The notes: a model not told the origin generated them from the sequence alone. DNA of 64,000 bases from Pseudomonas anatoliensis (GCF_017976235.1 NZ_JACVHC010000001.1:1-64000), one strand, 5' to 3'. Counted from the first letter of the stretch, positions 28,761 to 39,091 are shown. Translations and numbers: made by a program.

Positions 28761-29369
28761 TTAGCGGCGGATTACGCCGACACTCAAGCCTTCGATCACC
28801 AGTTCCTGATCTTTCAGGTCGACTTCGATAGGGGCGAACTCGGGGTTTTCGGCAATCAGCCAGACCTTGCTGCCTTCGCGCTTGAAGCGTTTGACCGTCA
28901 CTTCATCGCCGATACGGGCGACAACGACCTGGCCGTTACGCGCTTCGCGGGTGGTGTGGACTGCGAGGAGGTCACCGTCGAAAATGCCGATGTCCTTCAT
29001 GCTCATGCCGTGTACACGCAGCAAATAATCGGCGCGTGGATGGAAGAAGGTCGGATTGATGTTGCAGGATTCTTCGATGTGCTGCTGGGCGAGGATCGGC
29101 GCGCCGGCAGCGACACGGCCGATGATCGGCAGGGTAGAGTCATCCGCCTTGGCTTCGAAGCCAGGGATGCGAATACCGCGTGAGGCACCCGGAGTCATCT
29201 CGATGGCGCCTTTGCGGGCCAGCGCTTTGAGGTGTTCTTCTGCCGCGTTGGGCGACTTGAAGCCCAGTTCCTGAGCGATCTCCGCACGTGTTGGCGGATA
29301 ACCGTTGTCTTCGAGGCAACGTTTGATAAAGGCCAGAATCTCGGCTTGGCGTGGCGTCAGCTTTAGCAT
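28761..29369 (-). CDS. lexA: SOS repressor LexA
   Basis: 202-aa repressor/auto-protease. The N-terminal winged helix-turn-helix ([28 protein letters not shown]) binds SOS boxes. The C-terminal S24-type domain has the A88-G89 cleavage site (GRVAAGAP), catalytic S123 (GMSMKDIG) and K160 (VTVKRF). RecA filaments trigger self-cleavage. Two SOS boxes lie directly upstream at 29380-29395 and 29399-29414, so the lexA-sulA operon is autoregulated. It is divergent from psrA. Confidence 0.98.
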   Translation of the reverse strand: MLKLTPRQAEILAFIKRCLEDNGYPPTRAEIAQELGFKSPNAAEEHLKALARKGAIEMTPGASRGIRIPGFEAKADDSTLPIIGRVAAGAPILAQQHIEESCNINPTFFHPRADYLLRVHGMSMKDIGIFDGDLLAVHTTREARNGQVVVARIGDEVTVKRFKREGSKVWLIAENPEFAPIEVDLKDQELVIEGLSVGVIRR

Positions 29370-29379
29370 AATGATCGCT

Positions 29380-29395
29380 CTGTCTTTTTATACAG
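29380..29395. promoter_or_regulatory. LexA (SOS) box 1
   Basis: CTGTCTTTTTATACAG fits CTG-N10-CAG exactly, with the CTGT/ACAG ends of the Pseudomonas/E. coli consensus. It lies 11 bp upstream of the lexA start codon. Confidence 0.93.
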
Positions 29396-29398
29396 TGA

Positions 29399-29414
29399 CT
29401 GGGATTATATACAG
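29399..29414. promoter_or_regulatory. LexA (SOS) box 2
   Basis: CTGGGATTATATACAG fits CTG-N10-CAG, with one weaker position (CTGG). It is spaced 3 bp from box 1, as in other dual-box lexA promoters. Confidence 0.88.
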
Positions 29415-29556
29415 TGAATCGGTCTTGGCAATGCCCGTTTTTTTACCTGCCGCCAGACGGTCAGTGGACGTGCTTATTAATGCGTCGCCCTTGTGTGGTT
29501 AAATAGATGACTGACCATTCCCAAAAAGAACCGACAGGCTTGACAAGACACAGGCT

Positions 29557-29583
29557 GAAACGTATGTTTCAAACAAGTGTTTG
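29557..29583. promoter_or_regulatory. Two overlapping PsrA operators upstream of psrA
   Basis: GAAAC-GTAT-GTTTC (29557-29570) and CAAAC-AAGT-GTTTG (29570-29583) both match the published PsrA motif G/CAAAC-N2-4-GTTTG/C and share one base. They lie 15-42 bp before the psrA start, consistent with autorepression. Confidence 0.85.
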
Positions 29584-29598
29584 TCAGGCGGAGTAGCC

Positions 29599-30306
29599 AT
29601 GGCCCAGTCGGAAACCGTTGAACGCATTCTTGATGCTGCCGAGCAGTTGTTCGCGGAGAAAGGTTTCGCTGAAACCTCGTTGCGTTTGATCACCAGCAAG
29701 GCTTGCGTCAACCTGGCTGCGGTCAACTATCATTTCGGCTCCAAGAAAGCGCTGATTCAGGCGGTGTTCTCGCGCTTCCTCGGACCTTTCTGCGCCAGTC
29801 TCGATAAAGAGCTGGAACGCCGTCAGGCCAAACCTGAAAACAAGCCGACCCTTGAAGAGTTGTTGGAAATCCTCGTCGAACAAGCCCTCGTGGTTCAGCC
29901 TCGCAGCGGTAACGACCTGTCGATCTTCATGCGCCTGCTCGGTCTCGCGTTCAGTCAAAGCCAGGGTCACCTGCGCCGTTACCTGGAAGACATGTACGGC
30001 AAGGTGTTTCGTCGCTACATGCTGCTGGTCAACGAAGCAGCACCTAACATTCCCCCGATTGAATTGTTCTGGCGCGTGCACTTCATGCTCGGCGCCGCCG
30101 CGTTCAGCATGTCCGGCATCAAGGCGTTGCGCGCGATTGCCGAGACAGATTTCGGCGTCAATACCTCCATCGAGCAGGTCATGCGCCTGATGGTGCCGTT
30201 CCTCGCGGCGGGCATGCGCGCCGATTCCGGTGTCACCGACGCTGCCATGGCCACTGCGCAATTGCGCCCGCGCAGCAAATCAACGCCGGTCGCCGCCAAG
30301 GTTTAA
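29599..30306 (+). CDS. psrA: TetR family regulator PsrA
   Basis: 235-aa TetR-family transcription factor that senses long-chain fatty acids. In Pseudomonas it represses fadBA-type beta-oxidation genes and itself, and activates rpoS. The N-terminal HTH covers residues 5-50 (VERILDAAEQLFAEKGF.., LRLITSKACVNLAAVNYHFGSKKALIQAVF); the C-terminal ligand domain matches PsrA in length. The ATG at 29599 has GGAG 6 nt upstream. The fadBA operon lies 5.5 kb away in this window. Placement beside lexA is the normal Pseudomonas order. Confidence 0.95.
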   Translation: MAQSETVERILDAAEQLFAEKGFAETSLRLITSKACVNLAAVNYHFGSKKALIQAVFSRFLGPFCASLDKELERRQAKPENKPTLEELLEILVEQALVVQPRSGNDLSIFMRLLGLAFSQSQGHLRRYLEDMYGKVFRRYMLLVNEAAPNIPPIELFWRVHFMLGAAAFSMSGIKALRAIAETDFGVNTSIEQVMRLMVPFLAAGMRADSGVTDAAMATAQLRPRSKSTPVAAKV

Positions 30307-30372
30307 CCGCGCACGGGTGGGCGCGGCAGCTTGTATCCGCTAAGCTAGCCGCCCATGCCGACTCTCGTTCTG

Positions 30373-30453
30373 AACCCGATCCTAAAAGAAATTGCTGACC
30401 TGCCGAGCATTGCTCACGGTAGCGATTTGTTGCGGATCGGGTTTTTCGTTTTC
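30373..30453 (+). terminator. Possible psrA terminator or nagZ attenuator
   Basis: A perfect 10-bp inverted repeat, AACCCGATCC (30373-30382) and GGATCGGGTT (30434-30443), encloses a 51-nt loop that itself contains a small stem (GAGC-ATT-GCTC). A T-rich tract TTTTCGTTTTC follows. The long loop is unusual for a plain terminator, and nagZ starts only 12 nt after the tract. Confidence 0.45.
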
Positions 30454-30464
30454 AAGGAATCTCT

Positions 30465-31475
30465 ATGACTGCTGGCCTGCAAGGCTCGTTGATGGTGGAC
30501 GTCGCCGGTACCTGGCTGACGGCCGAAGATCGCCAATTGTTGCGTCAGCCCGAAGTGGGCGGCCTGATCATTTTCGCGCGCAATATCGAGCATCCGCGCC
30601 AAGTGCGTGAGCTCAGCGCGGCGATCCGTGCGATTCGCCCGGATTTGCTGCTGGCGGTGGATCAAGAGGGCGGTCGCGTGCAGCGTCTGCGTCAGGGCTT
30701 CGTACGCCTGCCGGCCATGCGCGCCATCGCTGACAACCCGAATGCCGAATACCTGGCTGAGCAATGTGGCTGGATCATGGCCACCGAAGTGCTGGCCGTG
30801 GGCCTCGACCTGAGCTTCGCGCCGGTGCTTGATCTGGATTATCAGCGCAGCGCCGTGGTCGGCACTCGTTCGTTTGAAGGTGATCCGCAGCGTGCCGCGT
30901 TGCTCGCTGGCGCCTTTATTCGCGGCATGAACAGTGCCGGTATGGCCGCCACTGGCAAGCATTTCCCCGGTCACGGTTGGGCCGAAGCCGACTCCCACGT
31001 TGCGATCCCCAACGACGAGCGCAGCCTTGACGAGATCCGCGCCAACGATCTCGTGCCGTTCGCCAAACTCAGCAAACAACTGGCCGCGATCATGCCGGCG
31101 CACGTTATCTATCCGCAGGTGGATTCGCAGCCCGCAGGATTCTCGCGACGCTGGTTGCAGGACATCCTGCGCGGCGAGTTGCAGTTCGACGGCGTGATCT
31201 TCAGCGACGACCTGTCGATGGCCGGCGCTCACGTGGTCGGCGACGCCGCCAGCCGCATCGAAGCTGCGCTGACTGCCGGTTGCGACATGGGCCTGGTGTG
31301 CAACGACCGCGCCGCTGCCGAACTCGCTTTGAGCGCCGCGCAACGCCTGAAGGTCAAACCGTCCGCCCGGATCGCCCGTATGCGCGGTCAGGCATTTGCC
31401 AGTACCGATTATCGCCAGAATCCGCGCTGGCTCACCGCTATCGGCGCGCTCAAAGATGCCCAGCTGATCGACTAA
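30465..31475 (+). CDS. nagZ: Beta-N-acetylhexosaminidase NagZ
   Basis: 336-aa cytoplasmic GH3 glycosidase that removes GlcNAc from GlcNAc-1,6-anhydroMurNAc peptides during peptidoglycan recycling; it thereby generates the AmpR-activating muropeptides. The family markers are AVDQEGGRVQRL near residue 65, TGKHFPGHG near residue 163 (catalytic His loop) and the nucleophile Asp in VIFSDDLSMAGA near residue 244. AAGGAA lies 6 nt before the ATG. The gene overlaps a 37-codon frame by an ATGA. It precedes the MTI phosphorylase gene by 12 nt, so the two are probably cotranscribed. Confidence 0.95.
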   Translation: MTAGLQGSLMVDVAGTWLTAEDRQLLRQPEVGGLIIFARNIEHPRQVRELSAAIRAIRPDLLLAVDQEGGRVQRLRQGFVRLPAMRAIADNPNAEYLAEQCGWIMATEVLAVGLDLSFAPVLDLDYQRSAVVGTRSFEGDPQRAALLAGAFIRGMNSAGMAATGKHFPGHGWAEADSHVAIPNDERSLDEIRANDLVPFAKLSKQLAAIMPAHVIYPQVDSQPAGFSRRWLQDILRGELQFDGVIFSDDLSMAGAHVVGDAASRIEAALTAGCDMGLVCNDRAAAELALSAAQRLKVKPSARIARMRGQAFASTDYRQNPRWLTAIGALKDAQLID

Positions 31476-32225
<750 letters not shown>

Positions 32226-32245
32226 TCAGGCCTGCGAGTTGACTC

Positions 32246-32338
32246 CATCGCTGGCAAGCCAGCTCCCACAGGTTTTTGTATTGTTCACAAAATAGTGTTC
32301 AATCCCAAATCACTGTGGGAGCTGGCTTGCCAGCGATG
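32246..32338. repeat. REP pair (GCTGGCTTGCCAGCGAT family)
   Basis: Arms CATCGCTGGCAAGCCAGCTC and GAGCTGGCTTGCCAGCGATG are inverted around 43 nt, in the gap between the convergent MTI phosphorylase and SNF2 helicase genes. Both arms end CCCACA / TGTGGG. Confidence 0.92.
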
Positions 32339-32362
32339 ACGATCTAACTGGCGCTGAAGATC

Positions 32363-35053
32363 TCAACGCTTGTCGAGCTTATCCGGCAACGGCGCAAACA
32401 ACGCTTCAATATCGTCATTCTGCAGCTTCCAGTCTCCAGCCTTGCGCCCATCCAGCACACCCGCTGCCAGATCAGACTTCTCTTTCTGCAAGTGCTGAAT
32501 CTTCTCTTCCACCGTGCCTCGGGCAATCATCTTGTAAACGAACACCGGTTTCTCCTGACCGATGCGGTACGCGCGATCGGTCGCCTGATTTTCGGTCGCG
32601 GGGTTCCACCACGGGTCGTAGTGAATCACCGTATCCGCTTCGGTCAGGTTCAAGCCAACACCACCGGCCTTCAGGCTGATCAGAAAGATCTGACGATTGC
32701 CGCTCTGGAATTCCTTCACTGGTGTACGCCGATCACGGGTCTGGCCGGTCAGCAGGGCATAGGAGATTTTACGTTTCTTCAGTTCATCCTCGATCAGTGA
32801 CAGCATCGAAGTGAACTGCGAGAACAGCAGAATCCGCCGACCTTCTTCGAATAGCTCTTCGAGCATTTCCATCAGGCTGTCGAGCTTGCCGGAAGTGCTG
32901 CCGCGGGCGGGCAGGGTGGCGCCGTTGACCAGGCGCAAATCACAGCAAACCTGACGCAGCTTGAGCAATGCTTCAAGAATGATGATCTGGCTGCGCGCCA
33001 CGCCTTTGCGGGTGATCTCGTCGCGGACTTTTTTATCCATGGCCAGGCGCATGGTTTCGTACACGTCGCGCTGTGCTTCGTTGAGATCGACCCAGTGAAT
33101 GATTTCAGTTTTGGGCGGCAACTCGGTGGCCACTTGTTCTTTGGTACGACGCAGCAGAAACGGTTTTATCCGACCATTGAGGTGCTGAAGTCTGACTTCG
33201 CTGCCACGCTTTTCGATCGGCACACGGTAGTCGGCGTTGAAGCTTTTGACGTCGCCAAGCCAGCCCGGCAGCAGGAAATGGAACAGCGACCACAGCTCGC
33301 CCAGGTGGTTTTCCAGCGGTGTACCGCTCAGGCACAGGCGTTGACGAGCATTCAACTCGCGCGCCGCTTGCGCCGCTTTGCTGTTGGGGTTCTTGATGTA
33401 CTGCGCCTCGTCCAGCACCAAGACATGCAAAGGCTGTTGCACCAGACGTTCGATGTCCTTGGGCAGCAGCGCATAAGTGGTGAGGATCAGGTCGAAGTCA
33501 GCCAGGTTGTCGAAGTGCTTTTTGCGACTGGCGCCATAAAGCGCGAGCACTTTCAGTTGCGGCGTGAAATGCGCCGCCTCATCGAGCCAGTTCGGGATTA
33601 GGCTGGTAGGCATCACCACCATGCACGGACGATCCAGGCGCCCGGCGATTTTTTCGCTGAGAATATGCGCCAGCGTCTGTAGGGTTTTACCCAAACCCAT
33701 GTCATCCGCGAGTATCCCGCCCACTTCCAGCTGCCGCAGCGACTGCATCCAGCTCAAGCCTTCGAGTTGGTACGGACGCAATGTTGCGTTCAGGCCTTCG
33801 GGGGCCTCGATGCTGAAATCACGGATATCGCGCAGGCGCTGGGCAAACGTGCGGATCTGCTCGCCGCCCTCCCACAGCAGCGGCAGACCCTCCAGCGAAT
33901 TAAGTCGCGTGGCGTCAGCCTTGCTCAGGCGCAGGGTGGTTTCGCCCGGTTCCTGCAAGTAAAACTCGCCGAGCGTGGCCAGCACCGGTTTCAGCCGGCC
34001 CAGCGGCAGCGCCACCTGCAACGGTCCGTGCTCGAGGTTGCGCTGTGGAATGTTGACCAGAATCAGCTCGTCGTCACGGCGCCGCGCGAGGCGCTCCGGA
34101 TTGAGGATTTCCGCGTGCGAGCGCATCAGGTTGAGCAGGATTGGCAGCAAGCTCAGGCGCTCACCGTTGACGATGATCCCCAGTTCCAGGTCAAACCAGT
34201 CGCGCTCCGGCGCCTGTTCAACCGTGGCGTACCAGTCATCCACGGCGGTCAGGTCGAAGCCGAACTCTTCATCGATCTGCAATTCCCAGCCTTGGGTGCG
34301 CAGCTTTGGCAGTTCGTTGAGGGTGAAGGTCAGCCAGGCGCTGTCATTGACCATTTCATACAGTTCGCCAGCGCTTTCCGGCAGGGCTTTGCTCTGCCGG
34401 GTGGCGATACGAAAGCCGAGAATTCTTAACTGTTCGCGGTAGGACTGTTCGACTTCCGGGTGACGTTTTATCCGCAGCGTCTGGGTTTCCTGGCGGATCA
34501 GGATGTCGCTGTTTTTCTGCCCGCTGACGTATTCGTCCAGATAGCTGAACGACAACGCCGCGCGATGCTGAATGTAGCGCTGCATCTTGCCGTTGCGCGG
34601 TTCAAATGCGCTGAACTCGACGCTGGCCAGCCATAGGCGAGGCATTGGTTGCACGTTGTCGACCAGCACTTGCGGTGGCGCCTTCGGGCCACGGTTTTCC
34701 AGCACTGCCTGGAGTTTTTCCAGCAGCTCGGCGTCTTTTGCGGCGGCGGGGTACTCGAGGGTTTCCTGGATTTTCAGCAGCACCGCTGCGCAATGCTTGC
34801 AGTTGCTGCGAACCGGGCAGGTGCACGCGGCGTCGACCAACAGCAAAGTGCCTTTGGCTGACTCGCGCAGGTGAATGGTCTGACGGTAGACGTTACCGCC
34901 AGAGCCTTCGCAACTGGCGGTAATGGTCGCATCGCCGACCTGGGCAATGCGTACCCGGTTTTCCAGGGCGTAGCGGCGACCACGCTCCAGGCTCTGTTCC
35001 TTGAATCGGCTGACCCAGGAGGGTGCCAACGGTTTACTCAGGGGCGGGGACAT
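32363..35053 (-). CDS. SNF2-family helicase with SWIM zinc finger
   Basis: 896-aa SF2 DNA translocase of the SNF2/RapA-like group. A SWIM zinc-binding motif near residue 75-90 (CTCPVRSNCKHCAAVLL) is followed by a bacterial SNF2-associated region. The ATPase then shows motif I ADDMGLGKTLQT (K456), motif II DEAQYIKN, motif III LSGTPLEN, and C-terminal motifs GGVGLNLTEAD and QATDRAYRIGQ. The target is unknown; such proteins act on transcription or repair. It starts 11 nt after the csiV-like gene, and with mfd upstream the three may form one transcript. Confidence 0.9.
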   Translation of the reverse strand: MSPPLSKPLAPSWVSRFKEQSLERGRRYALENRVRIAQVGDATITASCEGSGGNVYRQTIHLRESAKGTLLLVDAACTCPVRSNCKHCAAVLLKIQETLEYPAAAKDAELLEKLQAVLENRGPKAPPQVLVDNVQPMPRLWLASVEFSAFEPRNGKMQRYIQHRAALSFSYLDEYVSGQKNSDILIRQETQTLRIKRHPEVEQSYREQLRILGFRIATRQSKALPESAGELYEMVNDSAWLTFTLNELPKLRTQGWELQIDEEFGFDLTAVDDWYATVEQAPERDWFDLELGIIVNGERLSLLPILLNLMRSHAEILNPERLARRRDDELILVNIPQRNLEHGPLQVALPLGRLKPVLATLGEFYLQEPGETTLRLSKADATRLNSLEGLPLLWEGGEQIRTFAQRLRDIRDFSIEAPEGLNATLRPYQLEGLSWMQSLRQLEVGGILADDMGLGKTLQTLAHILSEKIAGRLDRPCMVVMPTSLIPNWLDEAAHFTPQLKVLALYGASRKKHFDNLADFDLILTTYALLPKDIERLVQQPLHVLVLDEAQYIKNPNSKAAQAARELNARQRLCLSGTPLENHLGELWSLFHFLLPGWLGDVKSFNADYRVPIEKRGSEVRLQHLNGRIKPFLLRRTKEQVATELPPKTEIIHWVDLNEAQRDVYETMRLAMDKKVRDEITRKGVARSQIIILEALLKLRQVCCDLRLVNGATLPARGSTSGKLDSLMEMLEELFEEGRRILLFSQFTSMLSLIEDELKKRKISYALLTGQTRDRRTPVKEFQSGNRQIFLISLKAGGVGLNLTEADTVIHYDPWWNPATENQATDRAYRIGQEKPVFVYKMIARGTVEEKIQHLQKEKSDLAAGVLDGRKAGDWKLQNDDIEALFAPLPDKLDKR

Positions 35054-35064
35054 AAGGACTTCGA

Positions 35065-35631
35065 TCAGTCCGGAACGACTTCAGGCGCTTCCCGTGGCGC
35101 AGGCGCGGTCAGGGAAGTGATCTTGATCAGCAGGGCCAGATGGCCGTTGTCGAGATAATTGAGCTGGCCGTTTTTGGTGTGGCTGTCCTGTTTCAGGCGC
35201 TCACTGGCGGTGACCAGGCCATTGGCGTCGATCTGATTGACCCAAAAATCCGCAGCCACGTCGGTAAAGCGCCCGAGTTTCATCTCAAGCGTACCCTCGA
35301 TCGGGAACTGACCGAATTGCTCGTTGCCTTCGCTGACCGCGACTTTTACCGACGATTCACCGAGGGTTTGCTGCCAGGCCTTGTGCATCACTACGCTGTA
35401 CTCGCCGCTGGCAGTGAGTTTGGTGACGACGTCATTCAGCGCCGGCGTACGTTTGCTGTCGTCGCCCAAACGCTGGGCGCCGGCCGCCCAGTCTTCCGGC
35501 GCGGCGCGGCTGACGATTGCCGGCACAGCGTTCTGGCGCACCAGGATCATTTCGACCTGGTACAGGTCATCGGCAAACGCCATGGGTGCTACGAAAGTGA
35601 GTAGCAAAGTCAGTGAGCGAAACAGGCGCAT
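35065..35631 (-). CDS. CsiV family protein
   Basis: 188-aa exported protein with a signal peptide (MRLFRSLTLLLTFVAPMAFA). It starts the mature chain with YQVEMILVRQ, typical of CsiV-family (peptidoglycan-binding or outer-membrane associated) proteins; in Vibrio, CsiV modulates a lytic or D-amino-acid-sensitive process in the periplasm. The exact function in Pseudomonas is unknown. The start at 35631 was chosen because the longer frame to 35670 runs into mfd and hides the signal peptide. It lies 10 nt after the mfd stop. Confidence 0.75.
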   Translation of the reverse strand: MRLFRSLTLLLTFVAPMAFADDLYQVEMILVRQNAVPAIVSRAAPEDWAAGAQRLGDDSKRTPALNDVVTKLTASGEYSVVMHKAWQQTLGESSVKVAVSEGNEQFGQFPIEGTLEMKLGRFTDVAADFWVNQIDANGLVTASERLKQDSHTKNGQLNYLDNGHLALLIKITSLTAPAPREAPEVVPD

Positions 35632-35641
35632 GCGGCGTCCT

Positions 35642-38600
35642 TCAAGCAGTTTTCGGGATGAGGCGCTCAAACAGCGCCTCTACAGTATTAAAGCGCTCTT
35701 CCGGACGCTCCATCGGCACCTGGAACTTGAACATCGTGGCGCCTTCGAATTTGTAGCGTTTTGGCTGGCTCTGAATCAGTTTGATCAGGGTCATCGGGTC
35801 GACCGGGGTCTGCGCTTCAAACTCAATGCGTCCACCCTGCGGGCCACCGTCGACCTTCTTGATGCCCAGCTTTTCAGCTTGCAACTTCAGGGCTGTGATG
35901 CGCACCAGATTCTTGGTCGGCTCCGGCAGCAGGCCGAAACGATCGATCATCTCGACTTGCAGATCCTTCAAACCTTCCTCGTCGGTGGCCGACGCGATGC
36001 GCTTGTACAGGATCAGGCGGGCGTGGACGTCCGGCAGATAGTCTTCCGGAATCAGCGCCGGTACCCGCAGATTGACTTCCGGGCCACCGCCAAGCGGTTG
36101 ATCGAGATTCGGTTGCTCGCCCTTGCGGATCGATTTAACCGCGCGCTCAAGCATTTCCATGTACAGCGTGAAGCCCACGGCTTGAATCTGGCCACTCTGG
36201 CCATCGCCGAGCAGTTCGCCGGCGCCGCGGATTTCCAGGTCGTTGGTGGCCAGTACGAAACCGGCGCCGAGATCCTGAGTATTGGCGATCGCCTCCAGAC
36301 GCTTTTCTGCGTCTGAGGTGATTTGCTGGCGCGGCGGCGTCAGCAGGTAGGCGTAAGCCTGGTGGTGACTGCGACCGACACGTCCGCGCAACTGATGCAG
36401 TTGCGCCAGACCGAACTTGTCGGCGCGCTCGATGATGATGGTGTTGGCGCTCGGCACGTCGATGCCGGTCTCGATGATGGTCGAAGCGATCAGCACGTTG
36501 AAACGCTTGTGATAGAAGTCGCTCATCACTTGTTCGAGTTCGCGCTCGCGCATCTGCCCGTGGCCGATGGCGATTCGTGCTTCCGGCACCAGTTCGGCCA
36601 GATCGGCGGCGCACTTCTCGATGGTCTTCACATCGTTGTGCAGGTAATAAACCTGTCCGCCACGCAGCAGTTCGCGGAGCAGGGCCTCTTTGACCGTGCT
36701 CTTGTTCTGCTCCATGACGAAGGTGCGCACCGACAGGCGTCGCGCCGGCGGCGTGGCAATGATCGACAGGTCGCGCATGCCCGACACCGCCATGTTCAGC
36801 GTGCGCGGAATCGGCGTGGCCGTCAGGGTCAGAATGTCGACTTCGCTGCGCAAGGCCTTGAGCTGTTCTTTCTGACGCACACCAAAACGGTGCTCTTCGT
36901 CGATGATTACCAGCCCGAGGTTTTTGATTTTCACGTCGTCGGACAGCAATTTGTGCGTGCCGATGACGATGTCGATCTTGCCTTCCGCCAGATCGGCAAT
37001 CGCCGCGTTCACTTCCTTGGCGGACTTGAAACGGCTCATCACTTCCACGCTTACTGGCCAGTCGGCGAAGCGGTCGCGGAAGCTGTTGTAATGCTGCTGG
37101 GCGAGCAGGGTGGTCGGTACCAGGATCGCAACCTGGCGGCCGCCGTGCACGGCGATGAACGCCGCGCGCATGGCCACTTCGGTCTTGCCGAAACCCACGT
37201 CGCCGCAGACCAGGCGATCCATCGGTTTCGGCGCGAGCATGTCGGCGCGCACTGCTTCGATGGTGGTTTGCTGGTCGGGCGTTTCTTCGAACGGGAAGCC
37301 GGCGCTGAAGGTCGCGTAATCGGCTTTCGGATCGGCGAATGCATAACCTTCGCGAGCGGCGCGACGGGCATAGATGTCGAGCAATTCGGCGGCAACGTCG
37401 CGCACCTGCTCTGCCGCTTTGCGTTTGGCTTTCTGCCAGGTTTCCGAGCCGAGGCGATGCAGCGGGGCCAGTGCATCGTCGCTGCCGGTGTAGCGGGCGA
37501 TCAAGTGCAGGTTGGCCACCGGCACGTAGAGCTTGGCGTTCTCGGCGTATTCGAGGGTGAGGAATTCGGCAGCCTGATCGTCAATTTCCAGAATCGTCAG
37601 GCCCAGATAGCGGCCGACACCGTGATCGATGTGCACCACCGGCGCGCCTTCGCGCAGCTCGGTGAGGTTCTTGATCACCGCGTCGTGGTTGCCGTCGGCG
37701 CGCTTCTCGCGACGGCGACGCTGCATGACTCGCTGACCGAACAGCGGACTTTCGGCGACCAATGCCAGCGCCGGGTCGTCGAGCATCAGGCCTTCGTCGA
37801 GCGGCGCAATGGTGATCGCCAGGCGATCCTTGCTTGCGACGAAATCCGGCCAGCTGTCGACGGTTTTCGGTCGCAGCTTCAGGCGTTCGAGCAACTCCAG
37901 CAGGACTTCGCGACGGCCCGCCGATTCTGCCGTGAACAGCACGCGTCCGGGGAATTCATCGAGGAAACCTGCCAGCGCTGCCAGCGGTTGCGTGGCCTTG
38001 GCTTCGATCGCCAGATTCGGCAGCGCTTGTGCCGGGAAGCGCTCGCGACCGGCACCGACTTCCACGTCCTGTTGACTGGCAACTACGCGCGGCCAGCTCT
38101 TCAGCCTGGCAAAGCAATCTTCCACCGGCAGGAACAATTCGGCAGGTGGCAATAAAGGACGAGCAGGATCGACGCGGCGCTCTTCATAACGATTGCGTAC
38201 GTCGTTCCAGAAATTCTCCGCCGCTTGCTCGATGCCCGGCAGCGAGAACACTTGGGTGTCCTGGGGCAGGTAATCGAACAGGGTCGAGGTTTCGTCAAAG
38301 AACAGTGGCAAGTAGTACTCGATACCGGCCGGTGTGATGCCGCTGCTCAAATCCTGAAAGATCGGGCAGCGACGGAAATCAACGTCAAAGCGCTCGCGGA
38401 AGCGCGCCTTGAAGCGGGTGACCGCGTCTTTCTGCAGTGGGAACTCACGGGCCGGCAGCAGCTTGACCGAATCGACCTTGTCGATGGAACGCTGGTTTTC
38501 CGGATCGAAGGTGCGCAGGGTTTCGATTTCGTCGTCGAACAGGTCGATGCGATAGGGCAGTTTGCTGCCCATCGGGAACAAATCGATCAACGCGCCGCGC

Positions 38601-39091
38601 ACGGTGAACTCGCCGTGCTCGTAGACGGTGTCTACATAGCGATAGCCGCTGGCTTCGAGCCGCGAGCGCATTTGCTCGACGTCGAGCTTCTGGCCGACAT
38701 CCAGCACCAGGCTGCTGCCGAGCAGGAACTTGGTCGGCGCCAGACGATGCAGAGCCGTGGTGATCGGCACCACCAACACGCCATGCGCCAGCTCCGGCAA
38801 CCTGTATAAGGCGGCAATGCGCTGGGAAATGATGTCTTGGTGCGGCGAGAACAGATCGTAGGGCAGGGTTTCCCAGTCGGGGAAATGCAGGACGGGCAAA
38901 TCCGGGGCGAAGAAACTCAGCTCCTGTTCCAGCCGTTCGGCACTTTGGCTGTCGGCGGTCAGGAGCAGGGTGAAGCGCTTGGCAGCGCTGGCAGCCTCGG
39001 CAATCGCCAGGCTCAGGGCGGCACCGGGCAAATTGCCCCAATGCTGTTTACCTGCCTCGGCAGGGAGTTGCGGTAGACGCAGAACAGGCAC
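35642..39091 (-). CDS. mfd: Transcription-repair coupling factor
   Basis: 1149-aa translocase that pushes stalled RNA polymerase off DNA and recruits UvrA, giving transcription-coupled repair. Domains in order: UvrB-like N-terminal module (residues 1 to about 330), the CarD-like RNAP-interacting domain near residue 480-550 (VVHIDHGVGRYLGL), the SF2 motor with GDVGFGKTEVA (Lys near residue 636), DEEHRFGV and LTATPIPRTL, the TRG-type segment QLRGRVGRS, and the C-terminal TRCF domain. Length is standard. It heads a minus-strand group with the csiV-like and SNF2 genes and is divergent from the GAPDH gene. Confidence 0.97.
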   Translation of the reverse strand: MPVLRLPQLPAEAGKQHWGNLPGAALSLAIAEAASAAKRFTLLLTADSQSAERLEQELSFFAPDLPVLHFPDWETLPYDLFSPHQDIISQRIAALYRLPELAHGVLVVPITTALHRLAPTKFLLGSSLVLDVGQKLDVEQMRSRLEASGYRYVDTVYEHGEFTVRGALIDLFPMGSKLPYRIDLFDDEIETLRTFDPENQRSIDKVDSVKLLPAREFPLQKDAVTRFKARFRERFDVDFRRCPIFQDLSSGITPAGIEYYLPLFFDETSTLFDYLPQDTQVFSLPGIEQAAENFWNDVRNRYEERRVDPARPLLPPAELFLPVEDCFARLKSWPRVVASQQDVEVGAGRERFPAQALPNLAIEAKATQPLAALAGFLDEFPGRVLFTAESAGRREVLLELLERLKLRPKTVDSWPDFVASKDRLAITIAPLDEGLMLDDPALALVAESPLFGQRVMQRRRREKRADGNHDAVIKNLTELREGAPVVHIDHGVGRYLGLTILEIDDQAAEFLTLEYAENAKLYVPVANLHLIARYTGSDDALAPLHRLGSETWQKAKRKAAEQVRDVAAELLDIYARRAAREGYAFADPKADYATFSAGFPFEETPDQQTTIEAVRADMLAPKPMDRLVCGDVGFGKTEVAMRAAFIAVHGGRQVAILVPTTLLAQQHYNSFRDRFADWPVSVEVMSRFKSAKEVNAAIADLAEGKIDIVIGTHKLLSDDVKIKNLGLVIIDEEHRFGVRQKEQLKALRSEVDILTLTATPIPRTLNMAVSGMRDLSIIATPPARRLSVRTFVMEQNKSTVKEALLRELLRGGQVYYLHNDVKTIEKCAADLAELVPEARIAIGHGQMRERELEQVMSDFYHKRFNVLIASTIIETGIDVPSANTIIIERADKFGLAQLHQLRGRVGRSHHQAYAYLLTPPRQQITSDAEKRLEAIANTQDLGAGFVLATNDLEIRGAGELLGDGQSGQIQAVGFTLYMEMLERAVKSIRKGEQPNLDQPLGGGPEVNLRVPALIPEDYLPDVHARLILYKRIASATDEEGLKDLQVEMIDRFGLLPEPTKNLVRITALKLQAEKLGIKKVDGGPQGGRIEFEAQTPVDPMTLIKLIQSQPKRYKFEGATMFKFQVPMERPEERFNTVEALFERLIPKTA

